From contig NZ_BLJI01000033.1 in the NCBI RefSeq assembly GCF_017312365.1, positions 1 through 47,050 on the forward strand: DNA of 47,050 nucleotides, given 5' to 3'. This DNA comes from Chroococcus sp. FPU101 (GTDB lineage Bacteria > Cyanobacteriota > Cyanobacteriia > Cyanobacteriales > Microcystaceae). A program made the position numbers and the translations under genes. The notes below the pieces were generated by a model. That model saw nothing but the letters and a program-made list of their open reading frames with translations, had not been told where the DNA came from and searched no databases. Positions 34,220-42,468 of the stretch are shown here, piece after piece (positions within the stretch are counted from its first letter, which is position 1; each line of letters begins with the position of its first letter).

Positions 34220-34753
34220 ATGAGTAACGTACACGAGCGTATTTTATTTTCTATATCCAATCGCGATTATATTTTGGGATCCAGAGACTGTTCCGTGATG
34301 TTGGTTATCTATGGCGACTACCAATGTCCCAACTCTGGTGCTGCTTACAAAATGATTCAAATGCTTCAGCAGCAGTTTATTCATCAGGTCTGTGTTGTAT
34401 TTCGTCACTTTCCTCAACCTCAAAAACATCCCCAAGCTCAAATAGCGGCTCAAGTGGCTGAGGCAGCAGCAGCTCAAGGACTGTTCTGGCAAATGCACGA
34501 TGTGTTATTTAAATATCAACATGCCCTAGACGATAGTTCACTTGTGGAGTATGCCAATGAATTGAAGCTTGATATCCCCAAATTTCTTCAAGATATATCC
34601 AGGCGTATCAATGCTGACCGAATTCAGCAGGATATTGATAGTGGCATCGCTAACGGAGTTTGTGACACTCCAACGATATTCATCAACAGTATCTGGTATC
34701 AAGGCGATCACACTCTTGAACAATTAGAGGCGACGATTTTAAGGAGTATGTAA
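34220..34753 (+). CDS. DsbA-like thioredoxin-fold protein with CPNS motif
   Basis: A 177-residue DsbA/thioredoxin_4 protein without a signal peptide, so probably cytoplasmic. The redox site at 36-39 is CPNS rather than CPxC: the nucleophilic Cys36 is kept and the resolving Cys is Ser. The helical insert (QIAAQVAEAAAAQGLFWQMH) and the cis-Pro loop (CDTPTIFINS) are typical; the extra Cys in the latter could serve as partner. RBS AGAGG lies five bases before ATG 34220. It ends 3 bases before a membrane histidine kinase gene, so the two are almost certainly co-expressed and may be functionally linked. Confidence 0.82.
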   Translation: MSNVHERILFSISNRDYILGSRDCSVMLVIYGDYQCPNSGAAYKMIQMLQQQFIHQVCVVFRHFPQPQKHPQAQIAAQVAEAAAAQGLFWQMHDVLFKYQHALDDSSLVEYANELKLDIPKFLQDISRRINADRIQQDIDSGIANGVCDTPTIFINSIWYQGDHTLEQLEATILRSM

Positions 34754-34756
34754 CTT

Positions 34757-35794
34757 ATGATACCATTCTTCCAACCTGTCGTCTCAAAATACCGTTGGCT
34801 CCCTTCAACGTTTGTATCCTTGTTCTACCAGGTCATGAATGCTCGCTCTGATCGCCGTTCTCCGACTACTCTAGTGATATCTATTCCCAGTCTACTGCTC
34901 CTAATCGGAATGATTGAGGTTGCGATCGGGTTGATTGTCTATAAGGTGAGCAATGGTAATGCTAACAGTCTTTGGTTGTGGTTACTAGAGACGATCAGTT
35001 CAACTGTAATGACTTTATTATTAATTCTGCCACTATTGAAGCGTAACCAGCGAGTATTAGAAGCTCTGAGTCGTTCACGAATCACTGCAGTGCAGGCACT
35101 AGAACGGGAACAAGAACTCAATCGCTTAAAGTCAAAGCTTATTTCATTAGTAACTCACGATTTTCAGACACCGCTCATTAGTATTCAAGGGTATATTTCT
35201 TTGCTGTGCCAGGGTTATCCCAATTTAGCAATCGAAACACAACGTCACTACTTCAATAGAATGGAGTTATCCATCGATCATCTAATCCATCTTCTGGAGC
35301 AAGTTTTACTGATTGGCAAATCTGATTTCGGGAAGTTACAGTGTTATTCAACTAAATTCAACCTGAAAGATCTCTGCGATGAATTAATTGAATCCCTTCA
35401 ACTACGGAGTGATCGCCACCTGATTAAACTTTCCTACGTTGGTGATTACGAGATTGAGGCAGATTCAGGTTTGATTCGACAAATTCTAATCAACCTACTG
35501 ACGAACGCTATCAAATACTCTCCCAACGCTACCCCTATCCGTTTAGCAGTGCAACATAAAAAAGATCAGCTTATTCTACAAGTCGAGGATCAGGGCATTG
35601 GCATTCCGTTAGATGAACAACCCTACCTGTTTGAACTGTTTCATCGTTGTAGTAATGCTCAATCCATTCACGGCAGTGGTTTGGGTTTAGCCGTCGTCAA
35701 AGCCAGTGTTGATGCTCATAATGGTCAGATTAGAATTAACAGTCAAATCGGGGAAGGTACAATCATCATAGTGATGATTCCCCTGACGGGGTGA
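34757..35794 (+). CDS. Membrane-bound histidine kinase
   Basis: A 345-residue kinase with two membrane helices (about 37-63 and 72-95) and almost no periplasmic sensor between them. Residues 97-125 are a coiled coil leading to the HisKA box with phospho-His H134 (LVTHDFQTPL). The HATPase has N box (LINLLTNAIKYSP), G1 (DQGIGIP), F box (LFELFHRC) and G2 (GSGLGLAVV). All motifs are intact. The minimal sensor suggests that it senses within the membrane or through a partner; the DsbA-like gene 3 bases upstream is the obvious candidate. No response regulator follows. Confidence 0.9.
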   Translation: MIPFFQPVVSKYRWLPSTFVSLFYQVMNARSDRRSPTTLVISIPSLLLLIGMIEVAIGLIVYKVSNGNANSLWLWLLETISSTVMTLLLILPLLKRNQRVLEALSRSRITAVQALEREQELNRLKSKLISLVTHDFQTPLISIQGYISLLCQGYPNLAIETQRHYFNRMELSIDHLIHLLEQVLLIGKSDFGKLQCYSTKFNLKDLCDELIESLQLRSDRHLIKLSYVGDYEIEADSGLIRQILINLLTNAIKYSPNATPIRLAVQHKKDQLILQVEDQGIGIPLDEQPYLFELFHRCSNAQSIHGSGLGLAVVKASVDAHNGQIRINSQIGEGTIIIVMIPLTG

Positions 35795-35882
35795 CAACAT
35801 AGTTAAAAGCCCTGTTATATCCATCGAAGTATAGATTAGGACGATAATCGAACGGCTGTATCGACTCGTTCTCGAAAATCCA

Positions 35883-36160
35883 GCGTTGCTGAATGGACAG
35901 TGGTTTTGTTACAAAGGAAGAATAGCAAGATTCAGTTATACAAGATGCAATGCCCACAATGTAAATCTTCTAATATTCGTAAAGATGGTCATCAAGATGG
36001 TAAACAACGATGGAAATGTAAAGATTGCTGTCGAATTTTTCGGGACTCTTATGAGTCAAGAGGTTATCATCCTCAAGTTAAAAAATTTTGCTTAAAAATG
36101 TATTTGAATGGTCTGGGATTTCGGGCGATTGAAAGAATCACGGGAATTCATTATACGGCG
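35883..36160 (+). mobile_element. IS1-family element, left fragment
   Basis: It begins with the shared IS1-type end (GCGTTGCTGAAT). From ATG 35945 it encodes the zinc-ribbon N-terminus MQCPQCKSSNIRKDGHQDGK, then WKCKDCCRIF and LKMYLNGLGFRAIERITGIH. The frame stops where the IS481-like element begins at about 36157. The rest of the transposase and the right end are not found on the far side of that element, so they were deleted. Confidence 0.8.
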
Positions 36161-37674
36161 TAAATATAGGGTTCGTGCAACTAGGGGCAATCTACATCTG
36201 AAATTATTACCCAGCAAGGGATACAGCGATTTAATTGAGTTTTAAGCAGATTAGGCAAAATCGTTAAAATAAATAAGTAACCTTTATCGTTTGATTATCG
36301 GGTTCGTTCTGAAAAATCTTTGCTTAAAACAGAAGTTGAGATCCTAAAAAGTAGGCTATAATGTGGGATTTACATAGATCGTTACAATTGTTTGACTCAA
36401 AAACGCCTAGCTTTTTAGAACTTATAAACGGATAACTCTTCGAGGTTTTCCAATATCTGCGCGATAGTCAGCATCTCGAATTCTTTCTTTCTTTAACCCA
36501 TAAATTTTTTGAACTTCTTCAAGAGTGGGAGTTTGTGCTTTTAAAGACTCCCACTTGTCCCAAGGTGTTTGATTAATCGAGCCATGCTTTCGAGAGTCGA
36601 TTGTAGTAATCTTGCCATTGTTGCAGTTGCTCAAATAAGTCAGGAGATTTGAGGTCAACTAAATCGTAGAACTCTTCTAAATCGGTTCTTTGCGTTCGCT
36701 CAACTTTCCCACCCTCGATGGGGAGAACGAGGTAAGGGGGGACGATATTTAATCTTTAAGTCTATTAAACGATACTGGACTTGATGCGCGATAAATTCCT
36801 CTCCTCGGTCAGTCTGAATCCTCTGAATGGGAAAGGGAAATTCCTCCACCACTTGGACAAGGAAATCGAGAGTGCTGACGGCTTGCTTGTTGGGATAAAG
36901 TTTGATGACTTTCAAACGGGTGCAGTCGTCAATAGCTGTGTACTGATACATCGAATGGAGCAATTTTACTTCCCATCTATCTGAACTCGCTCTCAAAAGA
37001 ATATCTTTGTGAAGCGCGTCGTTTACCCTTTCTGGCGCGTCTGGTTTTTTTAAGAGGTTTGACTGGAGCCTGAGTTAAGACTTTATGGATGGTTGCCGTA
37101 GACAGAGACAAACCATGCAATCTCTCGAGTTCCTAAAAGCAGCCGTCTCGCTCCTAATTGTCGCGTTTGCCTTAATTCTAAAATCCACTGTTTTTGTTGT
37201 GCCAACACCTTGAAAGGCTGACACGTTGAAAGGGCGACGGCTTTGAGCTACTAATCCTTTAATGTTTAATTCTTCGTAGCGACGTACCCATTTCCTTAAA
37301 GTCGGACGAGAAATGCCACAGCGACGGCACACCTTACCAGCGTTTTGGGTTTGTTGATACATCAGCAAGCCAACCTAGACGCATCTTCACTTTTTGTTCT
37401 ATTTCCATGATTATTCTCCTGGGATATAGATTTGTTAGCTCACAAAAGTTCTTTAACGAAACCATCTAAAAGAGAACTGTATCATTAAAACTATGTTTAT
37501 GATTCACACATAAAAGTACCGTAGCCACGTCTTTGATTCCCAAAACATTGCCTAAAAGGAGACAAACTAGGCAATGTTTTAATTAAAATTTCTGATTAAT
37601 CAAGGCTAAAAAAAGGTTATCTAATAGTACAGATAAATTGATTGCCCCTGGTTGCACGAACCCTATATTTACGC
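36157..37674 (-). mobile_element. Degenerate IS481-like element
   Basis: About 1.5 kb with 35-base terminal inverted repeats, 34 of 35 identical: 36157-36191 (GGCGTAAATATAGGGTTCGT...) and 37640-37674. The internal minus-strand transposase is broken. The rest is non-coding: 36192-36421 and 37409-37639 show no gene. No target duplication was seen. The left end cuts into an IS1 gene; beyond the right end is unrelated sequence, so one side suffered a deletion. The family call rests on the transposase. Confidence 0.75.
36422..37408 (-). pseudogene. IS481-like transposase, broken
   Basis: It starts at ATG 37408 (MEIEQKVKMRLGWLA; AGGAG precedes) and shifts frame into VCRRCGISRPTLRKWVRRYE (helix-turn-helix). 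It then shifts or stops several times before the DDE core (YTAIDDCTRLKVIKLYP, then IQTDRGEEFIAHQVQY, 36790-36960) and the C-terminal HGSINQTPWDKWESLKAQTP, followed by DADYRADIGKPRR near 36430-36560. The D-D-E core pattern is recognisable, but at least three frame breaks make it inactive. Confidence 0.78.
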
Positions 37675-37742
37675 CAAATCAGCGCATGATTGCTCAAACA
37701 TATCCATCATAGTGCTGGCGTTCTAGTTGCGAGGTCAGACAA

Positions 37743-38275
37743 ATGACATTTATACAAACATGGCGATTTCTCACGCTTATGTTAACTTCCCTCAGTCTTA
37801 GTTTATCGATGGCACATTTGTTAGAATTCCTGCCTTTTAATGCGATTTGACCAGCAGCTTTGGGTTAGAGTTACAGTTTTTGAAAATGTTTATCATTTTT
37901 TTGGTTCAGTTGGTGCCGTTTTTGAACTTGGTTCAATTCTCACAGCCTTGGCGCATACCTATAGGTATGCGCCAAGGCCGTTCGACTTTTAAGATGACGT
38001 TAGCTGGAACGGTTTTTTTAATGCTGGCGCTTTTCAGTTGGCTGATTTTTGAAAGCACCAATGAATGCTGAAGAAAGCCACATGGTTAACCCAACCCGTT
38101 CCGCCTAATTGGACGCGCTATCGTAATCAATGGGAATATGCACACGCTTTTAACGCTTTACGCTCAAATCATTGGGTTTAGCTTACTTTTACTTTCCGTA
38201 CTGAAAAGATACATCCTTAAAGAGAACGCTTTCTTCCCATCACTAACGTCTGAAAAACCAGCCCACTCAATTTAA
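37743..38275 (+). pseudogene. DUF1772-like membrane protein, broken
   Basis: The pieces in order are MTFIQTWRFLTLMLTSLSLS (37743-), FDQQLWVRVTVFENVYHFFG and GAVFELGSILTA (37848-37945), a 34-bp palindrome, TFKMTLAGTVFLMLALFSWL (37986-), PNWTRYRNQWEYAHAFNA (38098-), and IIGFSLLLLSVLKRYI to a stop at 38275. Together they make a four-helix membrane protein of the DUF1772 (anthrone-oxygenase-like) type. At least four frame changes separate them, so the gene is dead. Confidence 0.72.
37945..37978. repeat. 34-bp perfect palindrome
   Basis: GCCTTGGCGCATACCTA joined to its exact reverse complement TAGGTATGCGCCAAGGC. It lies inside the DUF1772 pseudogene where flanking homologous sequence would otherwise join, so it appears to be an insert. 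It could form a cruciform. Confidence 0.85.
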
Positions 38276-38290
38276 AGGTGAGCGATCATT

Positions 38291-38575
38291 TTAATATCTT
38301 GGGGGTGAATGACTAATCATCCAAGGTCTTGCTGTTTTGGCGTTCTGTACTCTTGGGGTTTCTGGTTCTTCTCTGTTGTGTTTAATTAACTTTGGCTCAG
38401 GGTTTTTAGAAGATTGTTTAAGTCGCACTGAATTTAAGTTGACCATTGGAGGGGAAAAAAGACGCTTGGCTACTAGATTACAGTTAGGACAGGACATCGG
38501 TTGTTCAAGTTCTGCTAGTGTCCGCCACGCTTCAAACTCACCGCAACTGGTACAGCAATATTCATACAAAGGCAT
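38291..38575 (-). CDS. fmdB: FmdB-family zinc-ribbon protein
   Basis: Starting at 38575 (MPLYEYCCTSCGEFEAWRTL), the product has about 94 residues. The FmdB zinc ribbon is clear: two CxxC pairs, CTSC and CPNC (the second in MSCPNCNLVAKRLFSPP). A longer frame from 38677 would overlap fmdA and is rejected. It starts 4 bases after the fmdA stop, so the two are one operon. FmdB is regarded as a regulator or accessory factor of formamidase; its exact action is unclear. The Lys/Pro-rich C-terminal half is not conserved. Confidence 0.85.
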   Translation of the reverse strand: MPLYEYCCTSCGEFEAWRTLAELEQPMSCPNCNLVAKRLFSPPMVNLNSVRLKQSSKNPEPKLIKHNREEPETPRVQNAKTARPWMISHSPPRY

Positions 38576-38579
38576 AATT

Positions 38580-39767
38580 TTAAACGGGTAAAATATTTTT
38601 CTCAAAAATTCCAGTCGGTAAAGCCAAAGTACAGCAAGCATTGGGAATATCGACAATGCCACTGATTCGACCTTCAACGGGAGCGCAACTCAGGAGTAAG
38701 TACGCTTGTTCGCCTGTAAAGCCGAATTTTTTCAAGTATTCAATCGCATTTAAACATGCACGACGATAGGAAACATGAGCATCCAAATAATATTGTTCTC
38801 CTGTAAACTCATCGACTGAGATTCCTTCAAAAACGAGATACTCTGAGTAACGCGGTTCAACAGGGCCAGGTTTGAAAATGGGGTTAATCAATCCGTATTT
38901 TTCAACGCCTCCTTTAATTAGATCCACATGAAGATCGAGATATCCTGCCATTTCAATTGCTCCACAAAAAGAGATTTCACCATCCCCTTGTGAGAAATGG
39001 ATATCACCCATCGAAAGTTTTGCTCCCTCAACATAGACAGGAAAATAGATTCGTGACCCTTTAGAGAGGTTTTTAATATCACAATTGCCACCGTGTTCGC
39101 GTGGAGGAACGGTTCTGGCGGCTTCGGCGGCTACTCGTTCAAAGTCTGAGCCTTTGAGTGACCCTAAAATGGCGTTTTCAGGATTCGGTAAAGCAGCAAG
39201 CGGAGGGATTGGCGGTTTCCAGGGTGGCCCACCTTTTTCGACGAGAGCTTTTTCTCGTTTATTCCACAAGGCTAAGAGTTCATGAGACGGAGCGCAACCG
39301 ATTAAACCAGGATGAGAAAGGCCAGCAAACTGAACGCCTGGAATATGACGAGAACTGGTATAAATTCCCTGAATATCCCAAATTGCTTTTGCTGCATTGG
39401 GAAAATGGTCAGTTAAAAAACCGCCGCCATTCCCTCGGTCAAAAATTCCTGTAAATCCCCATTCATCGCCCGGTAAGGTTCCGATATCTAGGAGATCGAC
39501 GACTAAAATATCGCCAGGTTGTGCGCCATTGACATGAATTGGGCCACTCAGAACATGAACAACGGTTAGCTTAACGTCTCGAATATCACTGGGATCATCA
39601 TTATTTTTGATCTGTCCATCTGTCCAGTCTTTACATTCGATGCGAAAGACCTCGCCAGGATTGACGGAAACAACTGCTGGGATATCGGGATGCCAACGAT
39701 TATGACCGACTATTTCTTGCTCGCACATGGATTTAGTCAGGTCGATTTTAAAGAGGGTTTGTGGCAT
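38580..39767 (-). CDS. fmdA: Formamidase (acetamidase/formamidase family)
   Basis: A 395-residue FmdA. It hydrolyses formamide (and short amides) to ammonia and the acid, giving nitrogen. Family hallmarks are VLSGPIHVNGAQPGDILVVD, DHFPNAAKAIWDIQGIY, GLSHPGLIGCAPSHELL, PPREHGGNCDIKNLSKGS, VEGAKLSMGDIHFSQGDGE and a Cys-containing C-terminal region (LLLSCAPVEGRISGIVDIPN). Length is normal and no lesion is seen. The first gene of a minus-strand fmdA-fmdB operon; no amide transporter lies beside it. The start at 39767 is preceded by AGGAGT about 8 bases upstream. Confidence 0.93.
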   Translation of the reverse strand: MPQTLFKIDLTKSMCEQEIVGHNRWHPDIPAVVSVNPGEVFRIECKDWTDGQIKNNDDPSDIRDVKLTVVHVLSGPIHVNGAQPGDILVVDLLDIGTLPGDEWGFTGIFDRGNGGGFLTDHFPNAAKAIWDIQGIYTSSRHIPGVQFAGLSHPGLIGCAPSHELLALWNKREKALVEKGGPPWKPPIPPLAALPNPENAILGSLKGSDFERVAAEAARTVPPREHGGNCDIKNLSKGSRIYFPVYVEGAKLSMGDIHFSQGDGEISFCGAIEMAGYLDLHVDLIKGGVEKYGLINPIFKPGPVEPRYSEYLVFEGISVDEFTGEQYYLDAHVSYRRACLNAIEYLKKFGFTGEQAYLLLSCAPVEGRISGIVDIPNACCTLALPTGIFEKNILPV

Positions 39768-39931
39768 TTTTCAGAACTCCTATTGATCGCTGCGGTTGAG
39801 AAGAGCTTTGCGAAACTTGAACGTTTTTGGGAATTTAACTGTTACCTTACTGCTTCGGTCTTCTATTTAATTGTCATTTTTAATACCGAATTACGATGAA
39901 TTAATTTAAAGAATTTTTGAGAAAAATTAAT

Positions 39932-39956
39932 GATTAAAATGATAATCATTTTAATC
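39932..39956. promoter_or_regulatory. Fur-box-like perfect palindrome
   Basis: GATTAAAATGAT-A-ATCATTTTAATC is a perfect 25-base inverted repeat and contains the Fur-family core AATGATAATCATT. It lies 164 bases upstream of the fmdA start on one side and 475 bases upstream of the first aldo/keto reductase on the other, in the gap 39768-40430. Control by Fur, Zur or PerR is inference. Confidence 0.6.
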
Positions 39957-39990
39957 TTTTTGATGATAATGATGAACTGGGTAGAGTCAA

Positions 39991-40215
39991 ATGGCAATGA
40001 TTGATGTGTCAACCGATGAAAAAGCGATCACGATCAAGATTAACTACTTTGATAGAAAAGTGTTTAACAACAATACGAAAAAATTACGGTCATTGTTGCT
40101 TGAAAAATTGTCGTTTCTTCAGTTAATCTTAAAAGGTAATTACGGTCATTTTATCAGGTTGAGCCGAACTAGCGTTTCTTCCTATTTTAGCCTGCCTAAT
40201 TACGCTCACACATGA
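39991..40215 (+). CDS. Short unidentified frame
   Basis: A 74-codon frame rich in Lys, Asn and Leu. The first half (IDVSTDEKAITIKINYF) looks protein-like; the second half (SVSSYFSLPNYAHT) less so. There is no clear RBS and no recognised family. It lies 35 bases after the Fur-box-like palindrome. The rest of the 663-base gap 39768-40430 shows no other gene. Confidence 0.25.
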   Translation: MAMIDVSTDEKAITIKINYFDRKVFNNNTKKLRSLLLEKLSFLQLILKGNYGHFIRLSRTSVSSYFSLPNYAHT

Positions 40216-40430
40216 TTGATATGTTGACGTAATTAAGAGTGCCATCACCCAACAACATTGAACTTATTTTAGAGAACCTAATCAATTCATTTACAACGTG
40301 ACCCTATGTTGTAAATCGCAATTAGTTACCGCTTTTGCTCTACCAGAAGAAAGATGTTGAGTCGATGTTTAATCTCTTAGGTTAAGGGAATCAAGACTTT
40401 AATCAATAAATCTTGAATGGAGATACAAAC

Positions 40431-41387
40431 ATGAAGTATCGACAGCTTGGTAATAGCGATCTTCAGATTTCAGAAATTGCTTTAGGTTCGTGGTTAACCT
40501 ACGGAGGTGCTGTAGAACGCCAACAAGCCGAAGCCTGCGTTCACAAAGCCTTTGATGTTGGGATTAATATTATCGATACTGCTAATGTCTATGGACGGGG
40601 TGCAGCAGAATCATTGCTAGGGGAAGTCCTGCAGGGAGTTGATCGTGCCTCATATATCCTGGCGACCAAAGTTTATTTTCCCATGTCCGACACTGATCTC
40701 GGATTATCGGCTACTCAAATTCATAAGCAGATCGATGCTTCCCTGCAACGACTTCGCACCGATTATGTCGATCTCTATCAGTGTCACCGCTATGATGTGA
40801 ATACTCCCCTCGAAGAAACCATGACCGCCCTAACAGAAGTGGTGCGTCAAGGAAAAGCCCGTTACATTGGCTTTAGTGAGTGGAGTCCCGCCCAAATTCA
40901 GGCCGCGATCAATCTTCCGAATGTGGAGAAATTCATCTCCAGTCAGCCTCAATATTCGATGCTATGGCGTAAACCAGAAGCAGAAGTGTTTCCCCTGTGT
41001 GCAGAAAATGGAATTGGTCAAATCGTCTGGTCACCTCTGGCTCAAGGGGTTCTCACTGGCAAATACAAACTAGGTGAAGCACCCCCTCAAGATTCCCGTG
41101 CGGCAAATGAGAAAATGAATGGCTTTATGAGAGATCTACTCGATGAGCGCGTTCTAAAAGCGGTACAAAACCTGAAACCGATCGCTCAACGTCTAAACAT
41201 TTCAATGGCACAACTGGCTTTAGCCTGGGTTTTGCAAGATCAACGGGTGTCTGCTGCTATTATTGGCGCAAGCCGTCCTGAACAAGTGGTCGATAATGCA
41301 GCCGCCTCCGATGTCGAGTTAAGCGATGAAATTTTGCGAGAAATTGAACAAGTCCTTACCCCAGCAATGCCTTATGCCACTGCTTAG
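40431..41387 (+). CDS. Aldo/keto reductase, potassium-channel-beta type
   Basis: 318 residues from ATG 40431, with TGGAG upstream; a TTG start at 40413 is less likely. The AKR tetrad is visible: Asp and Tyr in IDTANVYGRG, Lys in ATKVY and His in YQCHRYD. The NADPH site at the C-terminus is GASRPEQVVDNA. The YRQLGNSDLQISEIALGSWL opening and WSPLAQGVLTGKY are typical of the Kv-beta/YghZ-like group, which reduces aldehydes such as methylglyoxal. Intact. A second AKR gene follows 37 bases later. Confidence 0.92.
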   Translation: MKYRQLGNSDLQISEIALGSWLTYGGAVERQQAEACVHKAFDVGINIIDTANVYGRGAAESLLGEVLQGVDRASYILATKVYFPMSDTDLGLSATQIHKQIDASLQRLRTDYVDLYQCHRYDVNTPLEETMTALTEVVRQGKARYIGFSEWSPAQIQAAINLPNVEKFISSQPQYSMLWRKPEAEVFPLCAENGIGQIVWSPLAQGVLTGKYKLGEAPPQDSRAANEKMNGFMRDLLDERVLKAVQNLKPIAQRLNISMAQLALAWVLQDQRVSAAIIGASRPEQVVDNAAASDVELSDEILREIEQVLTPAMPYATA

Positions 41388-41424
41388 TCGTTGATAAAAT
41401 TACACAGAAAGAACTCTTATTAGA

Positions 41425-42293
41425 ATGTCCCCTATGCGAACTCTTAAACTTCCCTCTGGTCAGAATATTTCCGTTCTCGGCATGGGAACTTGGCGGATGG
41501 GGGAAAATGCTCGTCATCATCAGAGTGAAATTGAGGCTTTGCGTCATGGATTAGCTCTGGGACTTTCTCTAATTGATACGGCTGAAATGTATGGAGAAGG
41601 CGGAGCCGAAGAAGTCATTGCTTCGGTAATCGCTAACTGTCGTTCTGAGGTCTTTTTAGTTAGCAAAGTCTATCCGCACAATGCCTCAAGACAAAAAGCG
41701 ATCGCCGCTTGCGAACGGAGTCTTAAACGGTTGAATACAGACTATTTAGATCTCTACTTGTTACACTGGCGGGGTTCGGTGCCACTGGCAGAAACTCTAG
41801 AAGCCTTTGAGACACTCCAACAAGCAGGTAAAATTAAAAGCTATGGCGTGAGCAATTTCGCCCTCAGTGACATGGTAGAACTGACTCATTTAAAGGGTGG
41901 AAATGCAATTGCAACAAACCAGGTTCTCTACAATTTGAAACGACGAGGAATTGAGTGGGACTTGCTTCCCTGGTGTAAAGAGCGTGGGATTCCGCTTATG
42001 GCTTATTCTCCAATTGAGCAGGGACGATTACTGAACAACCGAGTTCTCAAGGCGATCCCTCAGGGATCTGGCTTCGCCAGTGCGCCCACGAACGAGGAAT
42101 AACGACGGCTCAAGTAGCACTTGCCTGGCTCCTACACCAAGAAAATGTGATTGTTATTCCTAAATCAAGCCGTATTGATCACATAGAGCAGAATCGTGCC
42201 GCTTTAGATCTACACTTGAGTGCTGAAGAATTGAAAGCCTTAGATACTGCCTTTCCACCACCTATTCAACCGACTCCCTTAGAGATGCTTTAA
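41425..42293 (+). pseudogene. Aldo/keto reductase, broken by a palindromic insert
   Basis: The first 211 codons give a normal AKR: IDTAEMYGEG, VSKVYPHNAS, LYLLHWRGSVP and YGVSNFALSDM, up to NNRVLKAI. Then about 32 bases of hairpin-forming sequence (42058-42089) shift the frame, which ends at 42102 in SAPTNEE. The expected C-terminus (ERGITTAQVALAWLLHQENV, then PKSSRIDHIEQN) continues intact in another frame from 42090 to TAA 42291-42293. The truncated product lacks the cofactor-binding end and is likely inactive. Similar to prokaryotic AKRs of the 2,5-diketo-gluconate reductase type. Confidence 0.85.
42058..42089. repeat. Palindromic insert in an aldo/keto reductase gene
   Basis: Just after GCGATC come two adjoining hairpins: ATCCCTCAGGGAT and CTGGCTTCGCCAG, then TGCGCCCAC. 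The layout resembles the HIP1-related small palindromes scattered in some cyanobacterial genomes. Its length (about 32 bases, not a multiple of 3) explains the frameshift. Confidence 0.7.
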
Positions 42294-42468
42294 CAACTTC
42301 TTCATCTTTTGAGATGGGTTAGTTTCTATCAATCTCTGTTTGAGCAAGTTTTTAAAATAGTCCACTTGTTTTTGATTTTGTTTAAATGGAGAGAATAAGC
42401 TGGTCAATCCCACAGATATTCCACTTAGGGTCTGCCTGCCGTGCGCTCTATATAAATTGATCTCAAAT

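Noticed and set aside
38576-38677. A longer FmdB reading from 38677
   Set aside because: It overlaps the end of fmdA, whereas MPLYEY at 38575 is the conserved start of the family.
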